A DNA stretch of 64,000 bases from Streptomyces angustmyceticus. GTDB taxonomy: Bacteria; Actinomycetota; Actinomycetes; Streptomycetales; Streptomycetaceae. The position numbers were made by a program, and so were the translations under genes. The notes beneath the pieces are model-generated. The model was not told the DNA's origin and did no database searches. It was given only the letters and a program-made list of their open reading frames with translations. The stretch lies in NCBI RefSeq assembly GCF_019933235.1, contig NZ_CP082945.1, positions 1,736,001-1,800,000 of the forward strand, written 5' to 3'. Numbering within the stretch: position 1 is the stretch's first letter; each line of letters begins with the position of its first letter. Shown in pieces: positions 42,566-51,516 of the stretch.

Positions 42566-44623
42566 TCAGCCCGTGATGAGCGCCGGGTCGCTCACACCCG
42601 GCTCACCGTTCTCCACATGGCCGGCGAACCGGCGCAGGAAGGTGCGGTCGGTGTCGGAGACCACCGACAGGTCGTACCAGCGCTTGCTGGCGCGCAGGTC
42701 GATCTGCCGGGTGACGGTGGCGCCGGCACGGACGGGGTAGGTCTCGCTCGCCCCGCCGTAGGCGTGGGTGACGGTGAGGTGGCAGTCGGTGCTGCCGTGG
42801 TTGGTCAGGGTGAGCGCGATGCGGCCGGTCCGCGCGTCGTGGCGGGCGGTCACCTCGGGTCCGGCCTTCTTGCCGTCGCCCTTGAAGGAGCGCAGGAAGC
42901 CGTTCGGGCCGTACACCGTCAGGTCGTAAGTGCCCTTGGAGTACTGGGTGTTCCAGGTGTCGGAGATCTTCTTGCCGGCCTCCGTGGTGTACGTCCAGGG
43001 GCCGTCGGTGCGGTTGCCGCCGGTGACGGTGAAGCAGACGCCGGCCTTGTCGCCGCCGCTGAAGGTGAGGGTGTAGCGCCCGCTGGAGGGGGTGGCGGCA
43101 CCGTCGACGAGCGGCGCGTACGGCAGCGGACGGGACGGCCGGGAGCCCGCCTCCTGCTTGGGCAGGACGGGGTTGGCCGGCGGCTTGGGCACATAGCTGT
43201 CGTGCCGCTCGTTGTCCGGCGGCCGGAAGCCGTCGGTGGCCGGGAGCGCGGCCGGCTTGGTGTTCTCCAGACTGAAGTCGAAGGCCGAGGTCAGGTCGCC
43301 GCAGATGGCCCGGCGCCACGGCGAGATGTTGGGCTCGTGCACCCCGAAGCGGCGCTCGATGAAGCGGATGATGGAGGTGTGGTCGAAGACCTCGGAGCAG
43401 ACGTAGCCGCCGGTGCTCCAGGGGGAGACCACGATCATCGGGACGCGCTGGCCGAGGCCGTAGGGGCCGGCGGCGTACTTGGCGTTGCCGCCGAAGTAGT
43501 CGAGCGAGGTGTCCACGGTCGACTTGCCCTGGTCGGCGGAGGCCGGCGGGAAGGGCGGCAGGACGTGGTCGAAGTAGCCGTCGTTCTCGTCGTAGGTGAC
43601 GAGCAGGGCGGTCTTGCTCCACACCTCGGGGTTGGAGGTGAGCGCGTCCAGCACCTGGGAGACGTACCAGGCGCCGTAGTTCGCGGGCCAGTTGGGGTGC
43701 TCGGAGAACGCCTCGGGGGCGGCCACCCAGGAGACCTGCGGGAGCTTGTCGGCCTTCACGTCGGCCCTGAGCCGGTCGAAGTAGCCGTCGCCCTTCTTGG
43801 CGTTAGTGCCGGTGCGGGCCTTGTCGTAGAGCGGGTCGCCGGGCTTGGCGTCGCGGTACTGGTTGAAGAAGAGCAGCGAGTTGTCGCCGTAGTTGCCGCG
43901 GTAGGCGTCCTCGATCCAGCCCCACTTGCCGTCCGCGTCCAGACCGTCGCCGATGTCCTGGTAGAACTTCCAGGAGATCCCGGCCTTCTCCAGCCGCTCC
44001 GGGTACGTCGTCCAGCTGTAGCCCGCCTCCTCGTTGCCGAGGACGGGGCCGCCGCCCTTACCGTCGTTGCCGACGTGCCCCGTGTACATGTAGTAGCGGT
44101 TGGGGTCGGTGGCCCCGAGGAACGAGCAGTGGTACGAGTCGCAGATGGTGAACGCGTCGGCGAGCGCGTAGTGGAACGGAATGTCCTTGCGCGTCAGGTG
44201 CGCCATCGTCCCGGAGGTCTTGGCGGCTATCCAGTTGTCGTACTTGCCGTCGTTGCGGGCCTTGTGACCGCCCGCCCACTCGTGGTCGAGGCCCTCGATG
44301 AACTGCATACCGAGGTTCTCGGCGTCCGGGTGGTAGGGCAGGACCTCCGAGGAGCCGTCGGGCTGGTGCCAGACGGACTTCCCGTTGTCCAGGATGAGCG
44401 GGCGCGGGTCGCCGAAGCCGCGGACGCCCTTCATCGAGCCGAAGTAGTGATCGAAGGAACGGTTCTCCTGCATCAGGACGACCACATGCTCGATGTCCTT
44501 GATGGAGCCGGAGCGTCGCTTGGCGGGGATGGCCGCGGCACGGGCGATGCTGCTCGACAGGGCCGAGACACCCGCGGTGGCACCGGCGATCTGGAGGAAA
44601 CGCCGCCGATTCAGTTCAGGCAT
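42566..44623 (-). CDS. Tat-exported phosphocholine-type phospholipase C
   Basis: This 685-aa protein has a Tat signal ([10 protein letters not shown], residues 5-14, then a hydrophobic run to 'ARAA'). The catalytic alkaline-phosphatase-like domain has '[19 protein letters not shown]' (metal-ligand Glu/Asn near the active site), '[10 protein letters not shown]', '[17 protein letters not shown]', '[17 protein letters not shown]' and '[16 protein letters not shown]'. Two C-terminal repeats of about 100 residues (DUF756) follow. This is the family of bacterial non-haemolytic phospholipases C, which hydrolyse phosphatidylcholine-type lipids outside the cell, commonly induced on phosphate starvation. 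I do not see convincing PHO boxes upstream. The gene stands alone. Confidence 0.93.
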   Translation of the reverse strand: MPELNRRRFLQIAGATAGVSALSSSIARAAAIPAKRRSGSIKDIEHVVVLMQENRSFDHYFGSMKGVRGFGDPRPLILDNGKSVWHQPDGSSEVLPYHPDAENLGMQFIEGLDHEWAGGHKARNDGKYDNWIAAKTSGTMAHLTRKDIPFHYALADAFTICDSYHCSFLGATDPNRYYMYTGHVGNDGKGGGPVLGNEEAGYSWTTYPERLEKAGISWKFYQDIGDGLDADGKWGWIEDAYRGNYGDNSLLFFNQYRDAKPGDPLYDKARTGTNAKKGDGYFDRLRADVKADKLPQVSWVAAPEAFSEHPNWPANYGAWYVSQVLDALTSNPEVWSKTALLVTYDENDGYFDHVLPPFPPASADQGKSTVDTSLDYFGGNAKYAAGPYGLGQRVPMIVVSPWSTGGYVCSEVFDHTSIIRFIERRFGVHEPNISPWRRAICGDLTSAFDFSLENTKPAALPATDGFRPPDNERHDSYVPKPPANPVLPKQEAGSRPSRPLPYAPLVDGAATPSSGRYTLTFSGGDKAGVCFTVTGGNRTDGPWTYTTEAGKKISDTWNTQYSKGTYDLTVYGPNGFLRSFKGDGKKAGPEVTARHDARTGRIALTLTNHGSTDCHLTVTHAYGGASETYPVRAGATVTRQIDLRASKRWYDLSVVSDTDRTFLRRFAGHVENGEPGVSDPALITG

Positions 44624-45148
44624 GACTTTGGGGACCTCATGTCGTGTGGGGGTATGCGCGATACAGGGAGTGTTTGCTGTGCGGTGGTGCACGGTCGTGA
44701 GGAAACCGTCAGCAGAGTGTTCCAAGAGGAACGAGGCGCGGGGAAGGGGGGGTGTCGCAGGTGTGACGTATCGCCGTACGCACGGCGAACTCCCAGGCCA
44801 GGAGGGGCACACGAGAATCCCGGCGGCGGGCCCGGCCGGCGGCGCAGGCGGGCCGGGCGGCGGCCGGGATACGGGCGCGGGCAGCCGGATGCCCGGCAGC
44901 GGGACGGCGTCACGGCAGGGCGAAGCGACCCGGGCGACGCGCGGCGGGCCGCGGCCCGGAGCGAGCGCACGGCACACCGCCGACGGGCAACGGCGCGGGG
45001 GCCAGGCTACGGTGAGCGGCGGCCGGACACCAGGGGCCGGACGGCGGCCGGCACGGCGGCGCGGCCGGACGGGGTCATGCGCGAGGGCCCGCCGAGGTGT
45101 CCTCGACGGGCCCGGGGCGAAAGCGTGGGACGAGCGCGGGCCGGAAGG
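44624..45148. other. Intergenic region upstream of the phospholipase
   Basis: This 525-bp GC-rich stretch has no gene I can support. The first 100 bp should carry the phospholipase promoter, but no -35/-10 pair stands out. Confidence 0.4.
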
Positions 45149-45203
45149 CGTCGGACGAGCGCCGTCGGACGCACCGCGTCAGACGAACGCCGTCAGACCA
45201 GCG
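45149..45203. repeat. 14-bp-period degenerate tandem repeat over a stop codon
   Basis: Four units starting CGTC(A/G)GACG lie at 45149, 45163, 45177 and 45191 (14, 14, 14 and 13 bp), followed by a partial fifth. The stop codon of the ATPase gene lies inside the fourth unit, so the repeat extends across the end of the coding region. Confidence 0.7.
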
Positions 45204-45750
45204 CGTCCGTGGAGGACGGCGCCGGGGCGGCCGCGGCCGCGGTGGCAGCGGCGGCTTCGGGGACGGGCTCGGCGAGCGGCTCGGCCGGAACCGCCGGAGG
45301 CACCGCCGGCTGGCCCTTCGCGTCGGGCACGCTGCGCAGCGGGGTGCGGCTGGTCAGCCGGGTCCTGCGGGTCGCCTCGACCCGGCGGGTGAACCAGATG
45401 ACCTTGCCGTCCGGCGTGCCGCAGGTGCCCCAACTGTCGCTCAGTGCCGCCACCGTGGCGAGCCCGCCACCGGCGGCGGAGCGCAGCTTCGGCAGTCGCG
45501 GGCCCTCGTCGGCGACGGACGCGGTGAGGTGGCGGCCGCTCCAGCGGAGTTCGACGACGCACTTGGCGTCCGGGCCGATATGGCGGTGGACGTTGGTCAG
45601 GAGTTCCGCCACTCCCCGGCACACGGGCGGGATATGCAGTTCGAGATCCCAGTACCGCAGGTGCGCGGCGAGGATTCGCCGGATCTGCGGCACACGCTCC
45701 GCCGAAGCATGCAGTTCGACCGTGTAGTGCCGGTCGCTGGGAAGTGTCAT
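45193..45750 (-). CDS. HATPase_c_2 anti-sigma-type ATP-binding protein
   Basis: This protein of 185 aa starts at ATG 45750, 7 nt after GAGGAG. The GHKL fold is recognisable by 'VPQIRRILAAHLRYWDLELHIPPVCRGVAELLTNVHRHIG' (N box ELLTNVHRH), 'HLTASVADEGPRLPKL' and 'GGGLATVAALSDSWGTCGTPDGKVIWF'. A Pro/Ala-rich tail of about 60 residues follows, ending within a 14-bp repeat. As in other Streptomyces HATPase proteins of this kind, a regulatory partner is expected but not seen next to it. It may act with one of the SpoIIE phosphatases elsewhere in the window. Confidence 0.83.
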   Translation of the reverse strand: MTLPSDRHYTVELHASAERVPQIRRILAAHLRYWDLELHIPPVCRGVAELLTNVHRHIGPDAKCVVELRWSGRHLTASVADEGPRLPKLRSAAGGGLATVAALSDSWGTCGTPDGKVIWFTRRVEATRRTRLTSRTPLRSVPDAKGQPAVPPAVPAEPLAEPVPEAAAATAAAAAPAPSSTDALV

Positions 45751-45883
45751 GTCGTGGCTCCTCACCGCGAGGCTCACGCCCTTCACCTCGTTGGACCAAC
45801 GAACCCCGAATCACGAAGAGTGAGCATTTATCACGTATGGGTCATTTGTCATGGTGACCCCGTGCGGCGGGTTCCGCAACAGA

Positions 45884-46267
45884 TCATCGGGACTCCAGCC
45901 GGAGCTCGACCTCCTTCTCCTGGTCGCCGGCGGCCGTGCCGAGGACGTGCACCGTGAACGCGGATTCCAGGCCCTTGCACAGCTGGTCGACGGCCCAGTA
46001 GCCGCCCTGGAGGCTGACCAGGACGGGGGCGCTCAGCCGGCGGGGCTCGGCCGCCGACTTGAGGTCGCTCACGTCGAACGTCGAGGTCCACACGGTCGAG
46101 CCCGGCCCTGAGACCTCCTCGGGGACGTCGTCCGCGGCCCGGTCGGAGCTGAACGAGGTGCGCAGCGCGCTGAAGACGGCATGCGCGTCCTGCGTCGCGC
46201 AGCTCTCCAGCTCCACCACCACCTCGGCCGATACGTGCTGCGTGCCTGCCGGTTTCGCGCTGTTCAC
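45884..46267 (-). CDS. Hypothetical protein
   Basis: This 127-aa protein starts at GTG 46267, after GGAAGGTCCCACA. It has no signal peptide or TM segment. The sequence alternates beta-like strands ('AEVVVELESCAT', 'STVWTSTFDVSDL', 'APVLVSLQGGYWAVDQLCKGLESAFTVHVLG') with Asp/Glu-rich loops, suggesting a small beta-rich soluble domain with two cysteines. I do not recognise a family. It lies 134 bp from the ATPase gene on the same strand, so co-transcription is possible. An in-frame start at 46459 would add a Pro/Arg-rich extension without a ribosome site. Confidence 0.6.
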   Translation of the reverse strand: MNSAKPAGTQHVSAEVVVELESCATQDAHAVFSALRTSFSSDRAADDVPEEVSGPGSTVWTSTFDVSDLKSAAEPRRLSAPVLVSLQGGYWAVDQLCKGLESAFTVHVLGTAAGDQEKEVELRLESR

Positions 46268-46606
46268 TGTGGGACCTTCCTGGCCGTTCTCCGGGAGCCG
46301 AACGCTTCCAGGCTCGCCCGGCCGACCGGTGTGTGCGACCGGAGTCCGCACGCAGGGGGTGAAGGGGCGCGGCCGCACCCCGGAGCCGGTGGCCCGCCGG
46401 GGCGGCCCGCGGCCCGGCCGGGTGCGGCCGGCCGCGAAGACCGGGCCCCCTTCGGGCACTCGGGTGAACTCCTCGGCGAACGGCGAACGGCGAACCGGTC
46501 CGGCCGGTGATCATCCGCCGGGGCGGAATCCGGACACGCGCCGCTGAGCCGTCCGGGCCCCGTGATTGCCACGGGCCGCGGCCCGGACGGATCATCCGGA
46601 ACGGGA
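46268..46606. other. Divergent intergenic region
   Basis: With the palindrome and leader to 46677 this forms a 410-bp gap between divergent genes. No gene is supported; the region is rich in CGG runs. The palindrome at 46607 is the only striking element. Confidence 0.4.
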
Positions 46607-46626
46607 CCCCGTACGCGCGTACGGGG
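46607..46626. promoter_or_regulatory. Perfect 20-bp palindrome before the serine hydrolase
   Basis: CCCCGTACGCGCGTACGGGG is fully self-complementary and lies 52 bp before the serine hydrolase start. It is a good operator candidate, for example for a TetR-type dimer. A related half-site occurs at 36606. Confidence 0.6.
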
Positions 46627-46677
46627 GTACGGAAGTACGGGGACGACCGGACACGGACGACGCGAGGAGAGTCACCC

Positions 46678-47874
46678 ATGGGACCAGCCACCGTCCACGG
46701 CCGCTGCGCACCGGGCTTCGCCGGCGTACGGGAAGCGTTCGAGCGGAACTTCCGCGAGCACGGCGACATCGGCGCGGCGGTGGCGGTGACCCTGGACGGC
46801 GAGACGGTGGTCGACCTGTGGGGCGGCCATGCGGACGCCGCCGGGACCCGCGCCTGGGAGCGCGACACCCTCGTCAACGTCTATTCGACGTCCAAGGGGA
46901 TGACCGCACTGTGCGCGCATCTCCTCGTGGACCGCGGCGAGTTGGACCTCGACGCGCCGGTGGCGCGGTACTGGCCCGAGTTCGGGCAGGCCGGCAAGCG
47001 GGACATACCCGTGCGCTGGCTGCTCAGCCACCGCGCCGGCCTGATCGCGCCCCGTGAGCCGCTCCCCGCCGGGTGCGCCTACGACTGGGACGGGGTGTGC
47101 GCGTCCCTGGCGGCGGCCGCGCCGTGGTGGGAGCCGGGCACCGCGCAGGGCTACCACGCGGTGACGTTCGGCTACCTGGTGGGCGAGGTGGTACGGCGGA
47201 TCACCGGGCAGTCCCTCGGCACGTTCCTGCGCGGCGAGATCACCGGGCCGCTGGGCGCCGGGGTGTTCATCGGCACCCCCGCCGAGGAGCACGCCCGCTG
47301 CGCGGACATGGTCGGGCAGCTGGACGAGGCGCGGCTCGCGGCGCAGTTCCCCGGCGGCGTGCCCCGGCCGCCGTTCCGTGCGCTGTCCGACCATCCGCTG
47401 GCCGTGGTGATGCTGGCGCTGACGTCCATCCCCACCGGCGATGTCAACAGCGCCGCCTACCGGTCGGCGGAGATCCCGGCGGGCAACGCCCACGCCGGCG
47501 CCCGCGGGCTGGCGACCGTGTACGGCGCGCTGGCGGGCGGCCGGCTCGTCGGGCCCGCCACCCTGGAGGCGATGCGCCGGTCGCAGAGCCTGCCGGGCGA
47601 GCGCGATCTGACCATGGACGCGCTCGCCCCGGCGGGCCGCGAACACCGCTGGGGCCTGGGCTACATGCTCAACCACCAGGGCCAGGCGGGCCCGAATCCG
47701 GGGGCGTTCGGGCACGGGGGCGCGGGCGGCTCGTTCGCCTTCGCCGATCCGGAGAACCGGCTGTCGTTCGCGTACACCATGAACAAGTACGGCGGGGGCA
47801 CGACGGGCGACGATCCGCGCAGCCGCGGCCTGGTCCGGGCGGTGTACCGGGCCCTGGAGGGGACCCGGGGGTGA
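46678..47874 (+). CDS. Serine hydrolase, beta-lactamase class C/EstB family
   Basis: This 398-aa protein starts at ATG 46678, 8 nt after GAGGAG. The class C fold has SxxK in YSTSKG (catalytic Ser and Lys), 'YHAVTFGYLVGEVVRRITG' at the second motif position (Tyr), and HGG-type 'FGHGGAGGSFAF' near the end. There is no signal peptide, unlike true AmpC beta-lactamases, so an esterase or D-aminopeptidase-type role in the cytoplasm is more likely. Activity on beta-lactams cannot be excluded by sequence. Monocistronic, with a 20-bp palindrome in its leader. Confidence 0.9.
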   Translation: MGPATVHGRCAPGFAGVREAFERNFREHGDIGAAVAVTLDGETVVDLWGGHADAAGTRAWERDTLVNVYSTSKGMTALCAHLLVDRGELDLDAPVARYWPEFGQAGKRDIPVRWLLSHRAGLIAPREPLPAGCAYDWDGVCASLAAAAPWWEPGTAQGYHAVTFGYLVGEVVRRITGQSLGTFLRGEITGPLGAGVFIGTPAEEHARCADMVGQLDEARLAAQFPGGVPRPPFRALSDHPLAVVMLALTSIPTGDVNSAAYRSAEIPAGNAHAGARGLATVYGALAGGRLVGPATLEAMRRSQSLPGERDLTMDALAPAGREHRWGLGYMLNHQGQAGPNPGAFGHGGAGGSFAFADPENRLSFAYTMNKYGGGTTGDDPRSRGLVRAVYRALEGTRG

Positions 47875-48190
47875 GGGAGCGGCCGCTCTGGGACGCCGGG
47901 GGTCCCGGCCGGGAGGCGGTCCGTACGGCGGCGACGGCCCTCCTCGGCGTCATGACCGATTTCCTCGCCGGTGCGGCCGCCGCGACGTGCCGCGGTGCGC
48001 GCCGCGCGGCGTGCCCCAGGGCGCCCGTCCTCCCCGCCGAGGGCGTCGTGCCTGGTGGCGGGCCCTGTCGAAGGTCATCGAGGGGTCCGGAATCCGGGCC
48101 CGCGAACCCCGTTGCCGAGCGCGATAATGGGAGGTGCGGCATGCATCCGGCCCGGCGCGAGCGCGGCGGGCCCGAGAGGGTGTGAGGACC
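47875..48190. other. Intergenic region
   Basis: This 316-bp stretch between two rightward genes holds no supported gene. A perfect 12-bp palindrome, GAGCGGCCGCTC (47877-47888), lies 3 bp after the hydrolase stop. Confidence 0.4.
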
Positions 48191-48442
48191 ATGGAACGGG
48201 ACACCGAGACGGTTCACGAGGCCTATTCCTTCGTCTGTCTGCACTGCGGGCACGGCTGGGAAGAGGAGTACGAGATCCGGCACACCACGGACCTGGCCGG
48301 CCATCGGCGTGCCGACTACTTCGCCCGTGGCGCCCGGGTCCGCTCTCCGCTGACCCTCTCCGACTGCCCGTCGTGCAACCTCGGCCCGATCCGTATCCTG
48401 CGCCCCGGCCGGGTCAACTCGACACGTCCGTATCTCGCCTGA
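48191..48442 (+). CDS. Small zinc-ribbon protein
   Basis: This 83-aa protein has start ATG 48191 after GTGAGGACC. Two Cys-x2-Cys knuckles, CLHCGHGW and DCPSCNLG, are about 45 residues apart and would bind one zinc. The central 'EEEYEIRHTTDLAGHRRADYF' is conserved in Streptomyces homologues that I have seen, of unknown function. No catalytic motif. Probably an RNA-, DNA- or protein-binding adaptor. Confidence 0.72.
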   Translation: MERDTETVHEAYSFVCLHCGHGWEEEYEIRHTTDLAGHRRADYFARGARVRSPLTLSDCPSCNLGPIRILRPGRVNSTRPYLA

Positions 48443-48471
48443 CCCGGCCCTCAGCCTGTCCTGATGCCTCG

Positions 48472-49986
48472 TCACCACCCGGTGTACAGCAGGTGGTTGA
48501 GGAGCAGGGCCAGTACGGCCTGGGCCGCCAGCCACCGGCGGTGCCGGTGGGCGGGCAGCAGGGCACAGGCGGCCGGCAGCCAGACGGCGAACGGCAGCCA
48601 GATCCGCTCGGTCTCCGCCTTGCTCATCCCGGAGAGGTCGGCGACGAGCACGGCGAGCAGGACGGCCGGGACGAGGACGGCCAGCCGGGCGGCGGGGGCG
48701 CGCAGCGGCCCGGCGGAGGGGCGGAGCCCGCGCAGGGCGGTGGGTGCCCCCGCCAGGGTGCGGCGCAGACCGGCCACCGTCGCCGGGCCGGTGATCAGGA
48801 CGGTGCAGGCGAGGTTTCCCCACACCCAGTACGCGTACGGGCGGACCGCCGCGGCGCCCTGGTAGTAGCGCTCGACGAGCAGCCGGTAACCCTCCCACCA
48901 GTGGAATCCGGAGAGGGTGAAGCCGGCCGCGACGGCCAGTGCCCCGGCCGCCAGGAGGGGCAGCGGGCGTGCGGTGCGGGTGAGCAGCAAGACCGCCGCG
49001 CCGATCAGCGCGATCAGCGTGAGGCCGTAGGAGAGGTAGCAGGTCAGGCCGAAGAGGAGGCCGGAGGCCAGGGCGGCGGCGGCCCGGAGGAGGGCGCCCG
49101 CCCGCGGTGACCGGGGCGGGGCGGGGCGGGTGGTGGCGAGGGCCAGCAGCGCCAGGGACCAGGCGGCGACGGCCGCGAAGTACCCGTCCGCCGAGGTGCC
49201 CACCCACACGGCGGCCGGGCTCAGGACGAGGAAGGGGGCGGCCCGGCGGGCGGTGGCCTCGTCGGTGAGGGCGCGCAGCGCGAGGAGGACCGCGGCCACC
49301 GCGGAGGTGCCGGCCGTGATGCACCAGACGCCGGCCCAGCCGCCACCGCCCAGGCCGATGCGGTCCAGGCCGACGAAGGTGAGGACGGCGGCCGGCGGGT
49401 GCCCGGCGACATGGGCGGGCCAGTGGTCCGGCGCGTTGTTGAGGATGTGGTGGGTGAAGTCGCGCAGCGCCGCCCCCGCGTCGTCGAAGCGGTGGATGAC
49501 GGTCAGGTACTCGTACGCGGTGGTGAGCCGCTCGGCGATACCGGTCCGCCAGCCGTCGATCAGGGCCAGCGACCCCGTCCAGAGCAGGGCGGCCGCCCAG
49601 CCCGTGAGGACGAGACGGCGCCAGGGCAGCCGGGCCGCGAGGGACGGGCCGTGGACGATCACCACGACCGCGACGGCGAGCGCGGCGGGGGTGCCGGGGC
49701 CCAGGTGCGGGTACCACGAGGCGTACAGCGGGGGCCAGTTGACGTGCAGGCTGCCGTTGGCGTGCTCGATGGCGGTGCCGATCAGCGCGGCCGCCACGAC
49801 GAGGAGGGCGCAGGCCGCGACGGCCGCCAGGTCGCGGCGGTGCGCGGCGCGTGCCGCGGGAGGCGCCGCGGCGGGATCGCCGGGTGCCGGAGAGGGGGCC
49901 GGAGGAGAAGCCGGCCGGGGCTCCGGACCGGGAGCCGGGCGGGGGTCCGGATCGGGAGTCATACGGGAGGTCGCACGGGAGGTCAC
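48472..49986 (-). CDS. Polytopic membrane glycosyltransferase-like protein
   Basis: This 504-aa protein has a Pro-rich N-terminus of about 50 residues and then about 11-13 TM helices. The first periplasmic loop carries 'NWPPLYASWYPHLGPG', and 'HHILNNAPDHWPAHVAGHPPAAVLTFVGLDRIG' resembles the catalytic loop region of GT-C type mannosyl/arabinosyltransferases. 'SGMSKAETERIWLPFAVWL' is another GT-C-like patch. These enzymes use polyprenyl-phosphate sugars on the outer leaflet. The GTG at 49986 lies 6 nt after TAGCGT, so a leaderless message is plausible. It is divergent from the molybdopterin gene and borders the sugar gene cluster to the right. Confidence 0.75.
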   Translation of the reverse strand: MTSRATSRMTPDPDPRPAPGPEPRPASPPAPSPAPGDPAAAPPAARAAHRRDLAAVAACALLVVAAALIGTAIEHANGSLHVNWPPLYASWYPHLGPGTPAALAVAVVVIVHGPSLAARLPWRRLVLTGWAAALLWTGSLALIDGWRTGIAERLTTAYEYLTVIHRFDDAGAALRDFTHHILNNAPDHWPAHVAGHPPAAVLTFVGLDRIGLGGGGWAGVWCITAGTSAVAAVLLALRALTDEATARRAAPFLVLSPAAVWVGTSADGYFAAVAAWSLALLALATTRPAPPRSPRAGALLRAAAALASGLLFGLTCYLSYGLTLIALIGAAVLLLTRTARPLPLLAAGALAVAAGFTLSGFHWWEGYRLLVERYYQGAAAVRPYAYWVWGNLACTVLITGPATVAGLRRTLAGAPTALRGLRPSAGPLRAPAARLAVLVPAVLLAVLVADLSGMSKAETERIWLPFAVWLPAACALLPAHRHRRWLAAQAVLALLLNHLLYTGW

Positions 49987-50236
49987 AGCGGCACGCTAGG
50001 CGCCGGGCGGCGGCCGCGGACGCTCCGCGGCGGCGGTGTCATCGTTCCGTCAGATTTCCCCGGAGCGCGGGCGGCGCAGGGCGCCCCCGCCCCGCGACGT
50101 CAGAGTTTCGTCATGCGTCACGGGCCCGTCGGCGCACCGGCCGCGGCATACCGTCGAAGCCAGGCCGCGCCGGCCCCGAGCGCCGGGCGGGCCCAGGCGG
50201 CGGACCCGCGCCGCACCGAATCGCCAAGGACACACC

Positions 50237-51514
50237 ATGAGTGCCCCACACGCCTCCCTCCCCTCGCCCGCCTCGTCTCACCCGCCCCCGGCGTCACGGC
50301 CCGTCTGGCGCAGCCCGCTGCGCGGTCCGCGGCTGACCGCGCTGCTCGGCGTCGTCCTGCTGGCCGGGATCACGCTGCTGTTCGTCACCGGTCTGCTGTC
50401 GTACGCCGCGTACAACCCGGATCTGGGCGGCGGGGTCAACGACAAGACGCCCGGCAAGGGCCTGCTGGGCTTCTACCTCTTCAGCTGGCCGACCGGCCCC
50501 TCCTGGCTCTACCGGCTCACCCAGGGACTGCACGTCACCCTCGGGATCGCGCTGGTGCCGGTCCTGCTGGCGAAGCTGTGGTCGGTGATCCCGAAGCTCT
50601 TCACCCTGCCGCCGGCCCGGTCCGTGGGCCATGCGCTGGAGCGGCTCTCACTGCTGTTGCTGGTGGGCGGAGCGCTCTTCGAGTTCGTCACCGGCATCCT
50701 CAACATCCAGCTGGAGTACCTCTTCCCCGGGTCGTTCTATCCGCTGCACTTCTACGGCGCGTGGGTGTTCATCGGGGCGTTCGCCGCTCATGTGGTGCTG
50801 CGCATGCCGCGGACCGTACGGGCGCTGCGCGAGCGCACCGACCCGGCCGCGGCGGCCGACGACACCGGGCTGGTGGCGGCCCGGCCGGACCCGCCGACCA
50901 TGACCAGGCGGGGAGCGCTGGGGCTGGTCGGTGCCGGTTCGCTGCTGCTGTTCGCCACGACCGCCGGGCAGAGCCTGGGCGGTTGGTGGCGGCGCACGGC
51001 CCTGCTGGCGCCGCACGGCGGCCGGGAGCCGGGCGGCGGACCGAACGGCTTCCAGATCAACAAGACCGCCGCGGCCGTCGGCGTCACCGCCCGGGAGACG
51101 GGCGACGCCTGGCGGTTGACGGTCGAGGGCGGCGGACGGCGGGTGCGGATCGGCCGGGCCGAACTGCTCGCGCTGCCCCAGCACTCGGCGGCGCTGCCGA
51201 TCGCGTGTGTCGAGGGCTGGTCGACGGGCGACCAGGAGTGGAGCGGGGTGCGGCTGCGGGACCTCGCCGCGCTGGTGGGGCTCGGCGACCGACCCCCGGG
51301 TGTGCTGGTGGAGTCGCTCCAGCTGCACGGCGCGTTCCGCCGGGCCGCGCTGCGCGACAACCAGGTGCGCGATCCGCGCTCGCTGCTCGCGCTGCGGGTG
51401 GGCGGCGCCGAGCTGTCCCCCGACCACGGCTATCCGGCGCGGATCATCGTGCCGGCGGCGCCCGGGGTGCTCCAGACCAAGTGGGTGGCACGGCTGACGT
51501 TCGGGGAGTGGTGA
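50237..51514 (+). CDS. Cytochrome b-like/sulfite oxidase-type molybdopterin fusion protein
   Basis: This 425-aa protein starts at ATG 50237, 6 nt after AAGGA. The N-terminal 230 residues have about five TM helices with spaced His, like a b-type cytochrome domain ('RLTQGLHVTLGIALVPVLLAKLW', 'FYGAWVFIGAFAAHVVLRMPR'). An internal Arg-Arg plus hydrophobic segment ('TRRGALGLVGAGSLLLFATTAG') marks a transition. Residues of about 265-425 form a sulfite-oxidase-type molybdopterin domain with the conserved Cys in PIACVEGWSTGDQEWSGVRL. Membrane anchoring of a periplasmic Mo-oxidoreductase to a haem b module is rational for electron transfer. The substrate is unknown. Confidence 0.85.
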   Translation: MSAPHASLPSPASSHPPPASRPVWRSPLRGPRLTALLGVVLLAGITLLFVTGLLSYAAYNPDLGGGVNDKTPGKGLLGFYLFSWPTGPSWLYRLTQGLHVTLGIALVPVLLAKLWSVIPKLFTLPPARSVGHALERLSLLLLVGGALFEFVTGILNIQLEYLFPGSFYPLHFYGAWVFIGAFAAHVVLRMPRTVRALRERTDPAAAADDTGLVAARPDPPTMTRRGALGLVGAGSLLLFATTAGQSLGGWWRRTALLAPHGGREPGGGPNGFQINKTAAAVGVTARETGDAWRLTVEGGGRRVRIGRAELLALPQHSAALPIACVEGWSTGDQEWSGVRLRDLAALVGLGDRPPGVLVESLQLHGAFRRAALRDNQVRDPRSLLALRVGGAELSPDHGYPARIIVPAAPGVLQTKWVARLTFGEW

Positions 51515-51516
51515 GG

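Noticed and set aside
44624..44740. PHO boxes upstream of the phospholipase C
   Set aside because: No tandem GTTCA-type direct repeats with the required 11-bp period were seen, so phosphate control is not claimed from the sequence.
42491..45727. A 1078-codon plus-strand frame opposite the phospholipase
   Set aside because: It is antisense to a full-length Tat-exported enzyme with intact motifs; its composition (Val/Ala/Gly/Glu) is that of an antisense shadow.
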